The translations under genes and the position numbers were made by a program. A stretch of 64,000 nucleotides of DNA from Brevibacillus fortis (lineage in GTDB: Bacteria > Bacillota > Bacilli > Brevibacillales > Brevibacillaceae), in assembly GCF_003013395.1 (NCBI RefSeq), contig NZ_PXZM01000051.1, forward strand, positions 1 to 64,000. The letters run 5' to 3'. The stretch's first letter is position 1. Every line of letters starts with the position of its first letter. The notes under the pieces were generated by a model, which was not told the origin of the DNA, searched no databases, and saw only the letters and a program-made list of their open reading frames with translations. Shown here piece after piece: positions 43,630-51,642 of the stretch.

Positions 43630-43837
43630 GAAGAAAAAGCACAGGGCTCGCAGACCTTGACAACGCCTACCCAGTCGGAACTGCAAAAAGAGGACCACGC
43701 TTGTCGAACACTTCTTCCTTGAGAAATGTCCGCCCGTAGGGTGGCTTTGGCTCGACGGTCCTCTTTTTGCAGTGGAGACGGACAGTCAATCCCCCACGCT
43801 GGCGTGTCAGAGTCGAAGAGAACTGTGCTTTTTCTTC
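43630..43837 (-). repeat. Foldback repeat element, copy 5 (diverged, reverse orientation)
   Basis: 208-bp element with a perfect 15-bp outer inverted repeat (GAAGAAAAAGCACAG at 43630, complement at 43823) and a perfect 16-bp inner one (CTGCAAAAAGAGGACC at 43681, complement at 43757). On the minus strand it has the conserved core GGATTGACTGTCCG at the same offset (46) as copy 3 and the flank CATAGTGGAGGAG. Confidence 0.78.
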
Positions 43838-43907
43838 TCCTCCACTATGCCGACTCAATCCACAAGCTTTAAGCTTTGACAGGAACATAAAATTTTTCAA
43901 AAATAAC

Positions 43908-43938
43908 GAGAAAGGATTTCCCAGCAAATTCGTATTAG
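43908..43938 (+). promoter_or_regulatory. Candidate autoregulatory ECF promoter 1
   Basis: GAGAAA, 17 bases, CGTATTAG; the same elements and spacing recur upstream of the second ECF gene at 46305. CGTA is a frequent -10 of ECF promoters. Downstream, a 35-bp block (43943-43977) with the palindrome GCTGCGCAGC is also shared. Confidence 0.5.
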
Positions 43939-44013
43939 TGTTGAATCAACCAAAACGGAAGCTGCGCAGCATTCCCCAAAGGCTGATCGGTTATAGATGG
44001 AGGAGTAGTAAAA

Positions 44014-44580
44014 ATGCCGGATGATCGGGAATTGATCGAGCAAATCCTGGCTGGCAATCATCAGCTGTACAGTCAGATTATCGACAGGTACAAGGGCAAG
44101 ATCGTTACCTACTTGTACAAAATGATCGGTAACATGCCTGACGCACAGGATTTGGCTCAAGACGTGTTTACCAAAACCTTTTACTTATTGAAAGACTATC
44201 GGCCTGAGCACAAGTTTTCTTCATGGCTGTATCGAATCGCGAGCAATCATTGTCTCGATGAAATGCGAAGACGAAAAAGGACGGAGCAGGCCACTATCGT
44301 AGAAGAGCAGATCGTTGATCCAGAGACACCAGAGACTGCCCTGTTAAAAAAGGAACGGGACGCCCAACTGGAACACAGCATCATGCTGCTGGATGAGGAG
44401 TATCGCGAGGTGTTCGTTCTGCATTACTTGAAGCGTCTGTCGTATCGGGAAATCAGCGAGCGATTGTCTCTCACGGAGAGTGCTGTTCAGATGCGATTGT
44501 TCCGTGCTCGTAAAGAGATGAAGAAAAGCCTGACGAAAACGATGGGAGGGGGAGATGTTTATGACATGCTTCATGTTTAA
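44014..44580 (+). CDS. ECF-type RNA polymerase sigma factor, copy 1
   Basis: Sigma-70-family ECF factor of 188 residues. Region 2 spans DRYKGKIVTYLYKMIGNMPDAQDLAQDVFTKTFYLLKDYRPEHKFSSWLYRIASNHCLDEMRRRKR; region 4 is LLDEEYREVFVLHYLKRLSYREISERLSLTESAVQMRLFRARKEMKKSL. AUG 44014 follows GGAGG. It directs RNA polymerase to a stress regulon and probably to its own promoter. The anti-sigma gene starts inside its end (20-base overlap), so the two are translated together. A second, closely similar pair follows at 46412; the two arose by tandem duplication. Confidence 0.94.
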   Translation: MPDDRELIEQILAGNHQLYSQIIDRYKGKIVTYLYKMIGNMPDAQDLAQDVFTKTFYLLKDYRPEHKFSSWLYRIASNHCLDEMRRRKRTEQATIVEEQIVDPETPETALLKKERDAQLEHSIMLLDEEYREVFVLHYLKRLSYREISERLSLTESAVQMRLFRARKEMKKSLTKTMGGGDVYDMLHV

Positions 44581-46225
44581 TCAATGGAAGCTCTATGAAA
44601 ACGGTAACCTACCCCCTGCCGAAAGCAAAGGATTGGAGCAGCATGCAGAGCAATGCCCACAATGTCAGAGAAAGCTGCAAGAGTGGGTAGATCGCATGCT
44701 GGAAGAGGAATTTTCTTCCTATCCGGAGGTTCCTGTACCCGATACGTTTACGGATGAGGTCATGAGTAAACTGTTTGAAGCGGTTCCCGCACGTACGGCA
44801 CGAAAGCGCTCCTCCCGAACCAGAAGACAAAGGGGCTGGGATATTATGAAGAAGACAGGATTGGTAGTAGCAGGACTTACAGCGTTGGTGGTAACAGGAA
44901 CCGTTGTATCGCCGACGTTTGCGAATTATGTGAATAGCTTGTTCCAGATTGAGAAGGATGCGGGTATGAAAAATGCCGTCAATAAAGGCTTTGCCCAAAA
45001 GCTGAACCAAAAGGTAACCGACCAAGGTATTACCTTTGAAGCAAAAGAGTTGATGGTTGACTCGATGCGGATCGCGGTCATCTATGACATGTACGACCAG
45101 AATGGCAAGCAAATTGATATAGATGAACACTTCTTGGATTCTCAATTGATTGATCCGACTGGGAAAGGTTTGACCGCGGAAAATGGTGGACTCGTTATGG
45201 CTAGACATGGAGATTATTTTATCGCAAAGCTGGCCTTAAACGATATTTTCGAGTCCTCTGATACTACTCCCGATCAGCTGGTCCTTAAATTAGAACAGAC
45301 AGAAATTGCAGGGAAAGAAGGAAAGTGGGAACTGGAATTCCCGATCGATATGAAGAAAGCAAAGGAAGCGACCAAAACCGCCGACTTCCAGCAAGCTACG
45401 TATGAGTCAGCAAAAGGACTCGTAATGGAGTTGAAAAAAATCGAGTTTTCTCCGAGCGCAACCAGAGTCATGATGGAGACCAAGTACACTACTGCGGCTG
45501 AAGAGGAGAGGAATCAACAAGTAGAATACTATAAGAAGAATCAGGAGCAAGGCAAGACTATTGGAATGAAGCCGGACTATTTGCTTGATTTTCTAATTAG
45601 GGACGAAATTGCTTATGAAATTACCAATGAGCAGGGAGAAGTGGTTGCGGCTTGGGATATGAAATCATTGGATGAAGGCATTAGAAATGAGAAGAATGTT
45701 CTCAAGGTATCTGGTACCACAGGTAAAGCGGAAGGCGACAAAATGAAGTCGTGGCAAACTTTTGGCCCAATTCAAGGTGAGCAAAAGTTAACGTTTCAAC
45801 TTAAAAAGATTTATGAAGGGAAACTTGCCGACCCCCAAATGGAGCTCAATCTAACCGAACTGGTTAAGCAGAAAGAGACCGTAAAGGATGAAGTCGGTAA
45901 TACCTTTACGTTCTCCTCCTTCGCGCTAGAGCCGGCTCATGGAGAGGAAAAAAAAGCTCAGGCTGTGATCACCGTAGAGGGTACATTAGCAAAAGACGTG
46001 GTTAGCACCGAGTTTTGGTTCGTCAAAGATGAGGATGGTAAGGTTTATCATTCTTATCTGAGGAATTCAGAGAGCACTAGGGACAAGGACGGACGCATAC
46101 ACGTCAAAGGCAAGCTGGAGGTTCCAGGCATGGAGCGGCAACCGAAAAAGCTCACAGTATCCTATGCTGAGTATACGGTCGAACATCGCAATGTGAACTG
46201 GGAAGTGCCGATTGAAATCAAATAG
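44561..46225 (+). CDS. Membrane anti-sigma factor with zinc finger and DUF4179, copy 1
   Basis: Anti-sigma protein of 554 residues; ATG 44561 is aligned with the start of its paralogue at 46959. Residues about 4-45 form the anti-sigma zinc finger with HAEQCPQC (HxxxCxxC). One membrane helix (KTGLVVAGLTALVVTGTVV, about 97-116) is followed by FANYVNSLFQIEKD and a large extracytoplasmic DUF4179 plus C-terminal domain ending in KKLTVSYAEYTVEH. It holds the partner sigma factor at the membrane and would release it on an outside signal, through proteolysis or a conformational change. The external domain differs most from copy 2, so the two may sense different cues. Confidence 0.9.
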   Translation: MTCFMFNQWKLYENGNLPPAESKGLEQHAEQCPQCQRKLQEWVDRMLEEEFSSYPEVPVPDTFTDEVMSKLFEAVPARTARKRSSRTRRQRGWDIMKKTGLVVAGLTALVVTGTVVSPTFANYVNSLFQIEKDAGMKNAVNKGFAQKLNQKVTDQGITFEAKELMVDSMRIAVIYDMYDQNGKQIDIDEHFLDSQLIDPTGKGLTAENGGLVMARHGDYFIAKLALNDIFESSDTTPDQLVLKLEQTEIAGKEGKWELEFPIDMKKAKEATKTADFQQATYESAKGLVMELKKIEFSPSATRVMMETKYTTAAEEERNQQVEYYKKNQEQGKTIGMKPDYLLDFLIRDEIAYEITNEQGEVVAAWDMKSLDEGIRNEKNVLKVSGTTGKAEGDKMKSWQTFGPIQGEQKLTFQLKKIYEGKLADPQMELNLTELVKQKETVKDEVGNTFTFSSFALEPAHGEEKKAQAVITVEGTLAKDVVSTEFWFVKDEDGKVYHSYLRNSESTRDKDGRIHVKGKLEVPGMERQPKKLTVSYAEYTVEHRNVNWEVPIEIK

Positions 46226-46239
46226 CTTGAAGGTAAAGG

Positions 46240-46266
46240 AAGAGGCAGACACAGGCCTCTTCTTTT
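46240..46266 (+). terminator. Intrinsic terminator of ECF module 1
   Basis: AGAGGC...GCCTCT followed by TCTTTTT. Confidence 0.75.
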
Positions 46267-46304
46267 TCAGTTCCGGGGATGAAAAAATGATATTTTTATA
46301 AAAA

Positions 46305-46335
46305 GAGAAAGGATTTTCCAATTCATCCGTATTAG
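46305..46335 (+). promoter_or_regulatory. Candidate autoregulatory ECF promoter 2
   Basis: GAGAAA, 17 bases, CGTATTAG, as in module 1, with the same downstream 35-bp block at 46341-46375 containing GCTGCGCAGC. Confidence 0.5.
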
Positions 46336-46411
46336 CTAATGAATCAACCAAAACGGAAGCTGCGCAGCATTCCCCGCTGGCTTGATCTGTGATAGATGGA
46401 GGAGTAGCAAA

Positions 46412-46978
46412 ATGCCGGACGATCAGGAACTAATCGAGCAAATCCTGGCTGGCGATCATGAGCAGTACAGACAAATAGTCGACAGATACAAGGGCAAGAT
46501 CGTGGGCTATTTGTACAGGATGATCGGCAACATGCCAGACGCACAGGATTTGGCTCAAGATGTGTTTATCAAAACCTTTTATCGTTTACACGACTATCGG
46601 CCTGAGTACAGGTTTTCTTCATGGCTGTATCGAATTGCGAGCAATCATTGTTTCGATGAAATGCGAAAACGCAAACGGACAGAACAGGTAGAAATCGATG
46701 AGGAGCAGCTGATTGACCCAGACACACCTGAGACGACTTTGTTGAAAAAGGAACGGGACGCCGAGTTGGAACGCAGCATCATGCTGCTGGATGAGGAGTA
46801 TCGCGAGGTATTTGTCCTGTTTTATATCCATCGTCTGTCGTATCGGGAAATCAGCGAACGACTGACCCTCTCGGAGAGCTCCGTTCAGATGCGATTATTC
46901 CGCGCCCGCAAAAAGATGAAGGACAGCCTGACGAAAACGATGGGAGGGGGAGCTATTTATGAAATGCTTCATGTTTAA
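46412..46978 (+). CDS. ECF-type RNA polymerase sigma factor, copy 2
   Basis: 188 residues; ATG 46412 is set by GGAGG ten bases upstream, matching copy 1. Regions 2 and 4 are nearly the same as in copy 1: DAQDLAQDVFIKTFYRLHDYRPEYRFSSWLYRI and SYREISERLTLSESSVQMRLFRARKKM. Differences cluster in the linker (VEIDEEQLIDPDTPETTL against ATIVEEQIVDPETPETAL). With such similar DNA-binding regions and promoters the two factors may cross-activate each other. Overlaps its anti-sigma gene by 20 bases. Confidence 0.94.
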   Translation: MPDDQELIEQILAGDHEQYRQIVDRYKGKIVGYLYRMIGNMPDAQDLAQDVFIKTFYRLHDYRPEYRFSSWLYRIASNHCFDEMRKRKRTEQVEIDEEQLIDPDTPETTLLKKERDAELERSIMLLDEEYREVFVLFYIHRLSYREISERLTLSESSVQMRLFRARKKMKDSLTKTMGGGAIYEMLHV

Positions 46979-48632
46979 TCAATTGAAGCTATACGTAAAC
47001 GATGAGCTTGCCCCTGCCGAGAGCAAAGGATTGGAGCAACATGTGGAAAATTGTCCACAATGCCAGAAGCACCTGCAAGAGTGGGTAGAAGGCATGCAGG
47101 AAGAGGATTTTCCTGACATTCCTGACATTCCGGAGGCTCCTGTACCCGATGCGTTTACAGATGAGGTCATGGATAAGCTGTCTGATGCAGTTCCCCCACG
47201 TTCTACGCGAAAGCGCTCCTCCCGAACCAGAAGACAAAGGGGTTGGGATATTGTGAAGAAGACAGGATTGGTAGTAGCAGGACTTACGGCGTTGGTGGTG
47301 ACAGGAACGGTCGTTTCACCGACGTTTGCGAATTATGTGAATAGCTTGTTCCAGATTGAAAAGGATTCGGATAGCGGTATGAAAAATGCTGTCAATAAAG
47401 GCCTTGTCCAAAAGCTGGAGCAGAAGGCAACCGATCAAGGAATTACGGTTGAAGCAAAAGAGCTGTTGGCTGACTCGATGAGGATCGCAGTCATCTATGA
47501 TGTATACGACGAGAGCGGCAAGAAGATTGAAGATCATATTTTGAATGCGAAACTGATTGATCAGAATGGGAAGGATTGGTTCGAGGATGATGGAGGAGAT
47601 AATTCGGGAAGTCATGGAGAGTTTTTCATCACAGAGCGATTTTTGAATGAAATCTTCGAATCATCTGAGGCTATTCCCGACCAACTGACCTTACATTTAG
47701 AACAGACAGAAATCGCAGGTAAGACAGGAAAATGGTCATTGGAAGTTCCGATCGATATGAAGAAAGCCAAGGAAGCGACGAAAACGGTTGTCTTCCAGGA
47801 TACGGCTTTTCAATCGCCACAAGGTCTAGGGATTGAACTGAAAAATATCGAATTTTCCCCAAGTGCAACACGGGTCATGCTGAATACTATTTCTCCAAAA
47901 TCAGCTTATTTGGACGTTGAACGAACGTCGATCCTGTACGATCGGAAAAATCCGCGAGGCGCCATTATCACAGAAAAAGAGCGCGTACCTGCTTTTTTGG
48001 GAGAGAATATGATGTACGAAATCACCAATGAAAAAGGGGAAGTGGTAGCAGCTTGGGATATGAAATCATTGGATGATGGGCTTGATAAAAAGGAGAATGT
48101 TCTTTTCACACCAAGAACAGAAGAAGAACCGGAAGAAAAAGCAGAGGGCGATGTCTTGAATTGGTGGCATACATTTGGCCCGATACAGGGAGAACAAAAA
48201 TTAAAGCTTGAGCTTCAGAAAATTTATGAGAAAAAACTGGCTTCGCCTAAATTTGATCTGGTTCCAACAGAACTAGACAAGAAAGCTGCGACTTTCAAGG
48301 ATGAGACAACAGGCAGTACCTTTACATTCTCTTCTTTTGCATGGGAGCCAGGTAACGGCGAAGATCTAGGGGAGGCTGTAATGACCATAGAGGGTACATT
48401 AGGAAAAGGCATAGTCGAGAACCACGATTGGTCTGTAAAGGATGAAAATGGGAAGACTTACTATGCGTCAGTGAGTACTGAAAGCACCAGAGACAAGGAC
48501 GGACGGGTACAGATCAAAGGTGAGATCTCGATTCCGCTCTTAAAGCAAGAACCGAAAAAGCTCACGGTATCCTACGCTACCTATATGGTGGAACATGACG
48601 TGAAGTGGGAAGTACCTTTTGAAATCAAATAG
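46959..48632 (+). CDS. Membrane anti-sigma factor with zinc finger and DUF4179, copy 2
   Basis: 557 residues, paralogue of the 44561 product. Zinc finger HVENCPQCQKHL, one membrane helix identical to copy 1 (KKTGLVVAGLTALVVTG), then the external DUF4179 region. The cytoplasmic part and helix are almost identical to copy 1, whereas the external part has insertions such as DEESGK-type acidic stretches and a distinct YLDVERTSILYDRKNP segment. ATG 46959 lies eight bases after GGGAGGGGG. A terminator with GAGGCC/GGCCTC follows. Confidence 0.9.
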   Translation: MKCFMFNQLKLYVNDELAPAESKGLEQHVENCPQCQKHLQEWVEGMQEEDFPDIPDIPEAPVPDAFTDEVMDKLSDAVPPRSTRKRSSRTRRQRGWDIVKKTGLVVAGLTALVVTGTVVSPTFANYVNSLFQIEKDSDSGMKNAVNKGLVQKLEQKATDQGITVEAKELLADSMRIAVIYDVYDESGKKIEDHILNAKLIDQNGKDWFEDDGGDNSGSHGEFFITERFLNEIFESSEAIPDQLTLHLEQTEIAGKTGKWSLEVPIDMKKAKEATKTVVFQDTAFQSPQGLGIELKNIEFSPSATRVMLNTISPKSAYLDVERTSILYDRKNPRGAIITEKERVPAFLGENMMYEITNEKGEVVAAWDMKSLDDGLDKKENVLFTPRTEEEPEEKAEGDVLNWWHTFGPIQGEQKLKLELQKIYEKKLASPKFDLVPTELDKKAATFKDETTGSTFTFSSFAWEPGNGEDLGEAVMTIEGTLGKGIVENHDWSVKDENGKTYYASVSTESTRDKDGRVQIKGEISIPLLKQEPKKLTVSYATYMVEHDVKWEVPFEIK

Positions 48633-48645
48633 TTCACAGACAGGG

Positions 48646-48671
48646 AAGAGGCCGACAGTGGCCTCTTTTTT
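48646..48671 (+). terminator. Intrinsic terminator of ECF module 2
   Basis: AGAGGCC...GGCCTCT with TTTTTT. Confidence 0.85.
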
Positions 48672-48815
48672 CTATGTATGGAAAGATCGTATGAAATATT
48701 GAAAGGTTATAGATGCACTAAATTTGTTGCATGTCCACGTTTGTCCATTTCACTTTTTCGTCGTCTTCATATGATACATCGTAAGACAAACCATATAAAA
48801 ACCGGAGTGATGAAG

Positions 48816-49334
48816 ATGGGTCTCTATTTTCGCAACAATACAAATGCAACTGTATTTGTTGCCTACGCTTACTTGAATTTTTCCTGTAGTCCAGTCAACT
48901 ATGCGAAGCGAGGCTGGTATCGCATAGAGCCAGGTCAGACGAGACTGGTTCGGAGTGGATATGTTGGGGGGCGTACCTACTATTACTATGCCGAGGGTGG
49001 CGGACGTAGGTGGTCGGGTAACTACTTTACTCAAGTCCCGCGTACTGCTTTTCATTGGTGTTGGAACACGGGATGCACAACTTGCAGAAATCTAGGGTTT
49101 AGACGCTTTTTTATTGGCGTGTTCAACTACAACTTCACGATCACGCTTACGGCAAGTACGAGTCAAGTAAATGCTAGGACGGGTGACACGCTGACCGTGT
49201 TACCTACTAGATCAACAGACAGACCGCGAAAGGCACGTACCATTCCAGCAGGATTGCCTACAAGACGGAAGAATAGAAAGACCAATGGAGAGAATCGTGG
49301 AAAGTTCCCTACGAGAAGACTCCGGAAAAGATAG
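48816..49334 (+). CDS. DUF1036-domain protein with strongly basic tail
   Basis: 172 residues from ATG 48816, which has GGAG eight bases upstream; the frame is open further up without a start signal. Residues 1-70 match DUF1036: GLYFRNNTNATVFVAYAYLN, RGWYRIEPGQTRLVRSG and TYYYYAEGGGRRWSG. A cysteine-containing segment follows (HWCWNTGCTTCRNLGF), then a short beta region, and a tail of about 40 residues very rich in Arg and Lys. The tail may be genuine, or the result of a frameshift, because another frame is open over the same stretch and encodes a less biased sequence. No signal peptide. Function unknown. Terminator at 49359. Confidence 0.7.
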   Translation: MGLYFRNNTNATVFVAYAYLNFSCSPVNYAKRGWYRIEPGQTRLVRSGYVGGRTYYYYAEGGGRRWSGNYFTQVPRTAFHWCWNTGCTTCRNLGFRRFFIGVFNYNFTITLTASTSQVNARTGDTLTVLPTRSTDRPRKARTIPAGLPTRRKNRKTNGENRGKFPTRRLRKR

Positions 49335-49358
49335 AAAATAAGCCAGGTTTGAGTAGCA

Positions 49359-49391
49359 AAAGGAGTGATCCCTCAGGTTCACTCCTTTTCT
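49359..49391. terminator. Intrinsic terminator between DUF1036 and HXXEE genes
   Basis: AGGAGTGA...TTCACTCCT with a T-rich tail. Confidence 0.75.
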
Positions 49392-49399
49392 TTTTGACT

Positions 49400-50029
49400 C
49401 TATGATTTGTGAATGTACGGTCCCAACTGTTGACGAGAAAAGGCGTAACGTGAGTTTTCGTCCTTCAGCCACATATTACCCTTCACAATGAGAATGTACA
49501 CCGCAACGATAAAGTAGACCGTACCTATCATCCAATCTAATGTGGTTACCATGCCAGTGGAGATGATGTGCCGGATATACCATACCCCGATCGGAATGTG
49601 GAGGAAAATCACGGCGAACAAGCCTGGATTGTAGATGGTTTTCGCTTTCAGATTCGCAAAAATTCCATGCCAGATAAACTGGAAAAAGCCCATGAGAATC
49701 GGGGCCAAACCGAGCCAGACGACCGTCGGGAAGAAGAGGGGAACCAGATAAAAGACATAGGCAATGACGAGGTTGATGATCATCGCAGACTGTGGATTCA
49801 GCGGGTATCTCTCTGGATGGCTGCTTTTGAAAATCAAACCATTAAAAAGTCCGGCAAAATACCCTGGCCAACGGTACTCTTCATACTGATGAACAAGGAT
49901 GGCGATGAAGCTTAGCCACAACAGCCGCTCGATAGCAGGAATGGTGCTCCATTGCAGCATGACATACAGACCAACGCCTACTGCCATCAACACACCGAGG
50001 TCAGACCAATATTTTCGCAAAAAGCCCAT
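49400..50029 (-). CDS. HXXEE-domain membrane protein
   Basis: Integral membrane protein of 209 residues with six or seven helices. The family motif HQYEEYRWPGYF (HxxEE) lies after the second helix, and a second conserved histidine segment FFQFIWHGIFANLKAKTIYNPGLF follows, as in PF13787. The biochemical role of this family is unknown. It starts 19 bases downstream of the TetR gene in the same direction, so the two form an operon in which the regulator probably represses both genes through the dyad at 50678. Confidence 0.88.
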   Translation of the reverse strand: MGFLRKYWSDLGVLMAVGVGLYVMLQWSTIPAIERLLWLSFIAILVHQYEEYRWPGYFAGLFNGLIFKSSHPERYPLNPQSAMIINLVIAYVFYLVPLFFPTVVWLGLAPILMGFFQFIWHGIFANLKAKTIYNPGLFAVIFLHIPIGVWYIRHIISTGMVTTLDWMIGTVYFIVAVYILIVKGNMWLKDENSRYAFSRQQLGPYIHKS

Positions 50030-50048
50030 CTGTTTCTCCCCCTATTTC

Positions 50049-50639
50049 CTATTTTTCATGAAAATAGCGTGCGAATAACAAATCAATCTGTTGCTCTACG
50101 GAAGCGACTTCGATGCCAGCGCCAGTAGACAATATCGATTTGAGCAAGGCTGGCAGAAAAATCGCTCCGAACAGCTGCATGATCATCATCATGAGAATCT
50201 CATGGTTTTCTTCATGGGTAATTTCCTTCAAAACTTCCTCAATCTTCACAAACCCAATGCTTTTCAGAAATTGGCCGTACTCATATTGAGAGGTAAAGAC
50301 AGCACCACCAAGCGAGAAAATTCGTGAAACCAGCTCGGGATATTGCTCGATGATCTGGACGTAGCTCATTAAAAACTGCTTGAGTCGTTCTTGGGGAAGC
50401 AGGGATGTGTTATCCAAGATATTAAATGTAGCTGTAAAGCCACCTAAAAATGCACTGAGGGCTTCATTGATGAGCTTATCCTTGGAACCGAAATAGTAGT
50501 TAACCAAAGCTACGTTGGTACCGGAATCCGCTGCGATTTTCCGCACCGTCACACTCTCGAAGCCCTCCATCTTGATTAAATCCAGTGTCGATTGCAAAAT
50601 TTTCGTTTTCGTTTCGCTGTTTTTATCTACTGGTGACAT
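50049..50639 (-). CDS. TetR-family transcriptional repressor
   Basis: 196 residues; ATG 50639 is set by GGAGGT upstream. The N-terminal helix-turn-helix reads TLDLIKMEGFESVTVRKIAADSGTNVALVNYYFGSKDKLINEAL, a standard TetR domain; the rest is a helical ligand-binding and dimerisation domain without a family I can name. A 23-bp dyad lies 39 bp upstream of the start in the gap to the divergent ytaF gene. It likely represses itself and the downstream HXXEE membrane gene. Confidence 0.9.
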   Translation of the reverse strand: MSPVDKNSETKTKILQSTLDLIKMEGFESVTVRKIAADSGTNVALVNYYFGSKDKLINEALSAFLGGFTATFNILDNTSLLPQERLKQFLMSYVQIIEQYPELVSRIFSLGGAVFTSQYEYGQFLKSIGFVKIEEVLKEITHEENHEILMMMIMQLFGAIFLPALLKSILSTGAGIEVASVEQQIDLLFARYFHEK

Positions 50640-50677
50640 GACCGACCTCCTTTTTATTGGAAGCAATTCATTCTGTC

Positions 50678-50700
50678 AAACAACGTTTTAAACATTGTTT
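50678..50700. promoter_or_regulatory. TetR-type operator dyad
   Basis: AAACAACGTTT, one base, AAACATTGTTT: 10 of 11 positions pair. Located between the divergent TetR and ytaF genes. Confidence 0.65.
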
Positions 50701-50837
50701 AATTTAATGGTAGCAGTTTTCAAGTCAGAAGGCAATGATCGTTTTCAAGATTCGTAATCAAACCTTCTTCGTTTGTTGGCACATCAGCAGAGCTTTTCGC
50801 GTATACCTAATAGGCAATGGGAAAGAGGTGACCACAT

Positions 50838-51530
50838 ATGAGCGGATGGCTCGCACTCCTGCTCGTTTCCCTGGCCATCAGCATGGACAGTGTCAGTGTA
50901 GGATTGACGTATGGTTTACGGAACATGAGAATGCCCTTTTTGTCACTCGTCGTCGTTTCTGGATGTTCGTTTGCTGTTGTATATGGTGTCATGCTCGTAG
51001 GCTCATCCCTTACCGAATGGTTAACACCCGAGATTGGCAAGTATATTGGTGCCGCAGTCTTGATCCTTATGGGTTTGTTTACTCTGTGGCGGCTCATTGC
51101 GACACGGTCGGGGACAGAGGCTCAGGAGTCTGCTACCGAGGGCAGCAACGCCGTTGTAGCCGCAGAAAAACAGGAAGAGCAGGAACCCATCGTATTATTG
51201 TCGCAGTTCCGCATTTTTGGTGTCATGATTCAGATTTTAAAAGATCCCTCCAAAGCCGACGCTGACCGATCTGGGCATATTATGGGCTGGGAGGCCGTTA
51301 TGTTGGGGCTTGCCTTGTCTTTGGATGCTTTCGGCGCAGGCATCAGCCTTACGTTTTTGGGATACTCGCCACTGCTCGTCGCTCTCTGTATCGCGGTGAT
51401 GAGTGCCTTGCTACTTGTGGTAGGAATTGCCCTCGGCAGGCGAGCCGGAAAAGCCAGATGGCTGACGAGGCTCACATGGCTGCCGCCGATTTTGTTGATT
51501 TGCATTGGCGTAGCCAAAAGCTTGAAATAG
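50838..51530 (+). CDS. ytaF: Sporulation membrane protein YtaF (MntP-like)
   Basis: Membrane protein of 230 residues with six helices in two pseudo-symmetric halves, each beginning with the MntP-type motif: LLLVSLAISMDSVSVGLTYG and LGLALSLDAFGAGISLTFLG. A hydrophilic loop rich in Glu and Ala joins the halves (about 90-145). YtaF proteins are made during sporulation in Bacillus; the related MntP exports manganese, so cation transport is likely. AAAGAGGTG precedes ATG 50838. Followed by a terminator and a cation P-type ATPase gene. Confidence 0.85.
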   Translation: MSGWLALLLVSLAISMDSVSVGLTYGLRNMRMPFLSLVVVSGCSFAVVYGVMLVGSSLTEWLTPEIGKYIGAAVLILMGLFTLWRLIATRSGTEAQESATEGSNAVVAAEKQEEQEPIVLLSQFRIFGVMIQILKDPSKADADRSGHIMGWEAVMLGLALSLDAFGAGISLTFLGYSPLLVALCIAVMSALLLVVGIALGRRAGKARWLTRLTWLPPILLICIGVAKSLK

Positions 51531-51550
51531 TTTTTTATACCAAAAATATC

Positions 51551-51583
51551 GAACCCGTCCTGATAAATGGACGGGTTGTTTTA
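51551..51583 (+). terminator. Intrinsic terminator of ytaF
   Basis: AACCCGTCC...GGACGGGTT followed by GTTTTATTTT. Confidence 0.8.
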
Positions 51584-51642
51584 TTTTCTAGCTCGTCTGC
51601 ATACACATGAAAAGGAGTGAGATGTGGATGGAGGAGATGTAG

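Noticed and set aside
50701-50837. Manganese riboswitch before the MntP-like ytaF gene
   Set aside because: The 137-bp gap lacks the conserved yybP-ykoY motifs and is too short.
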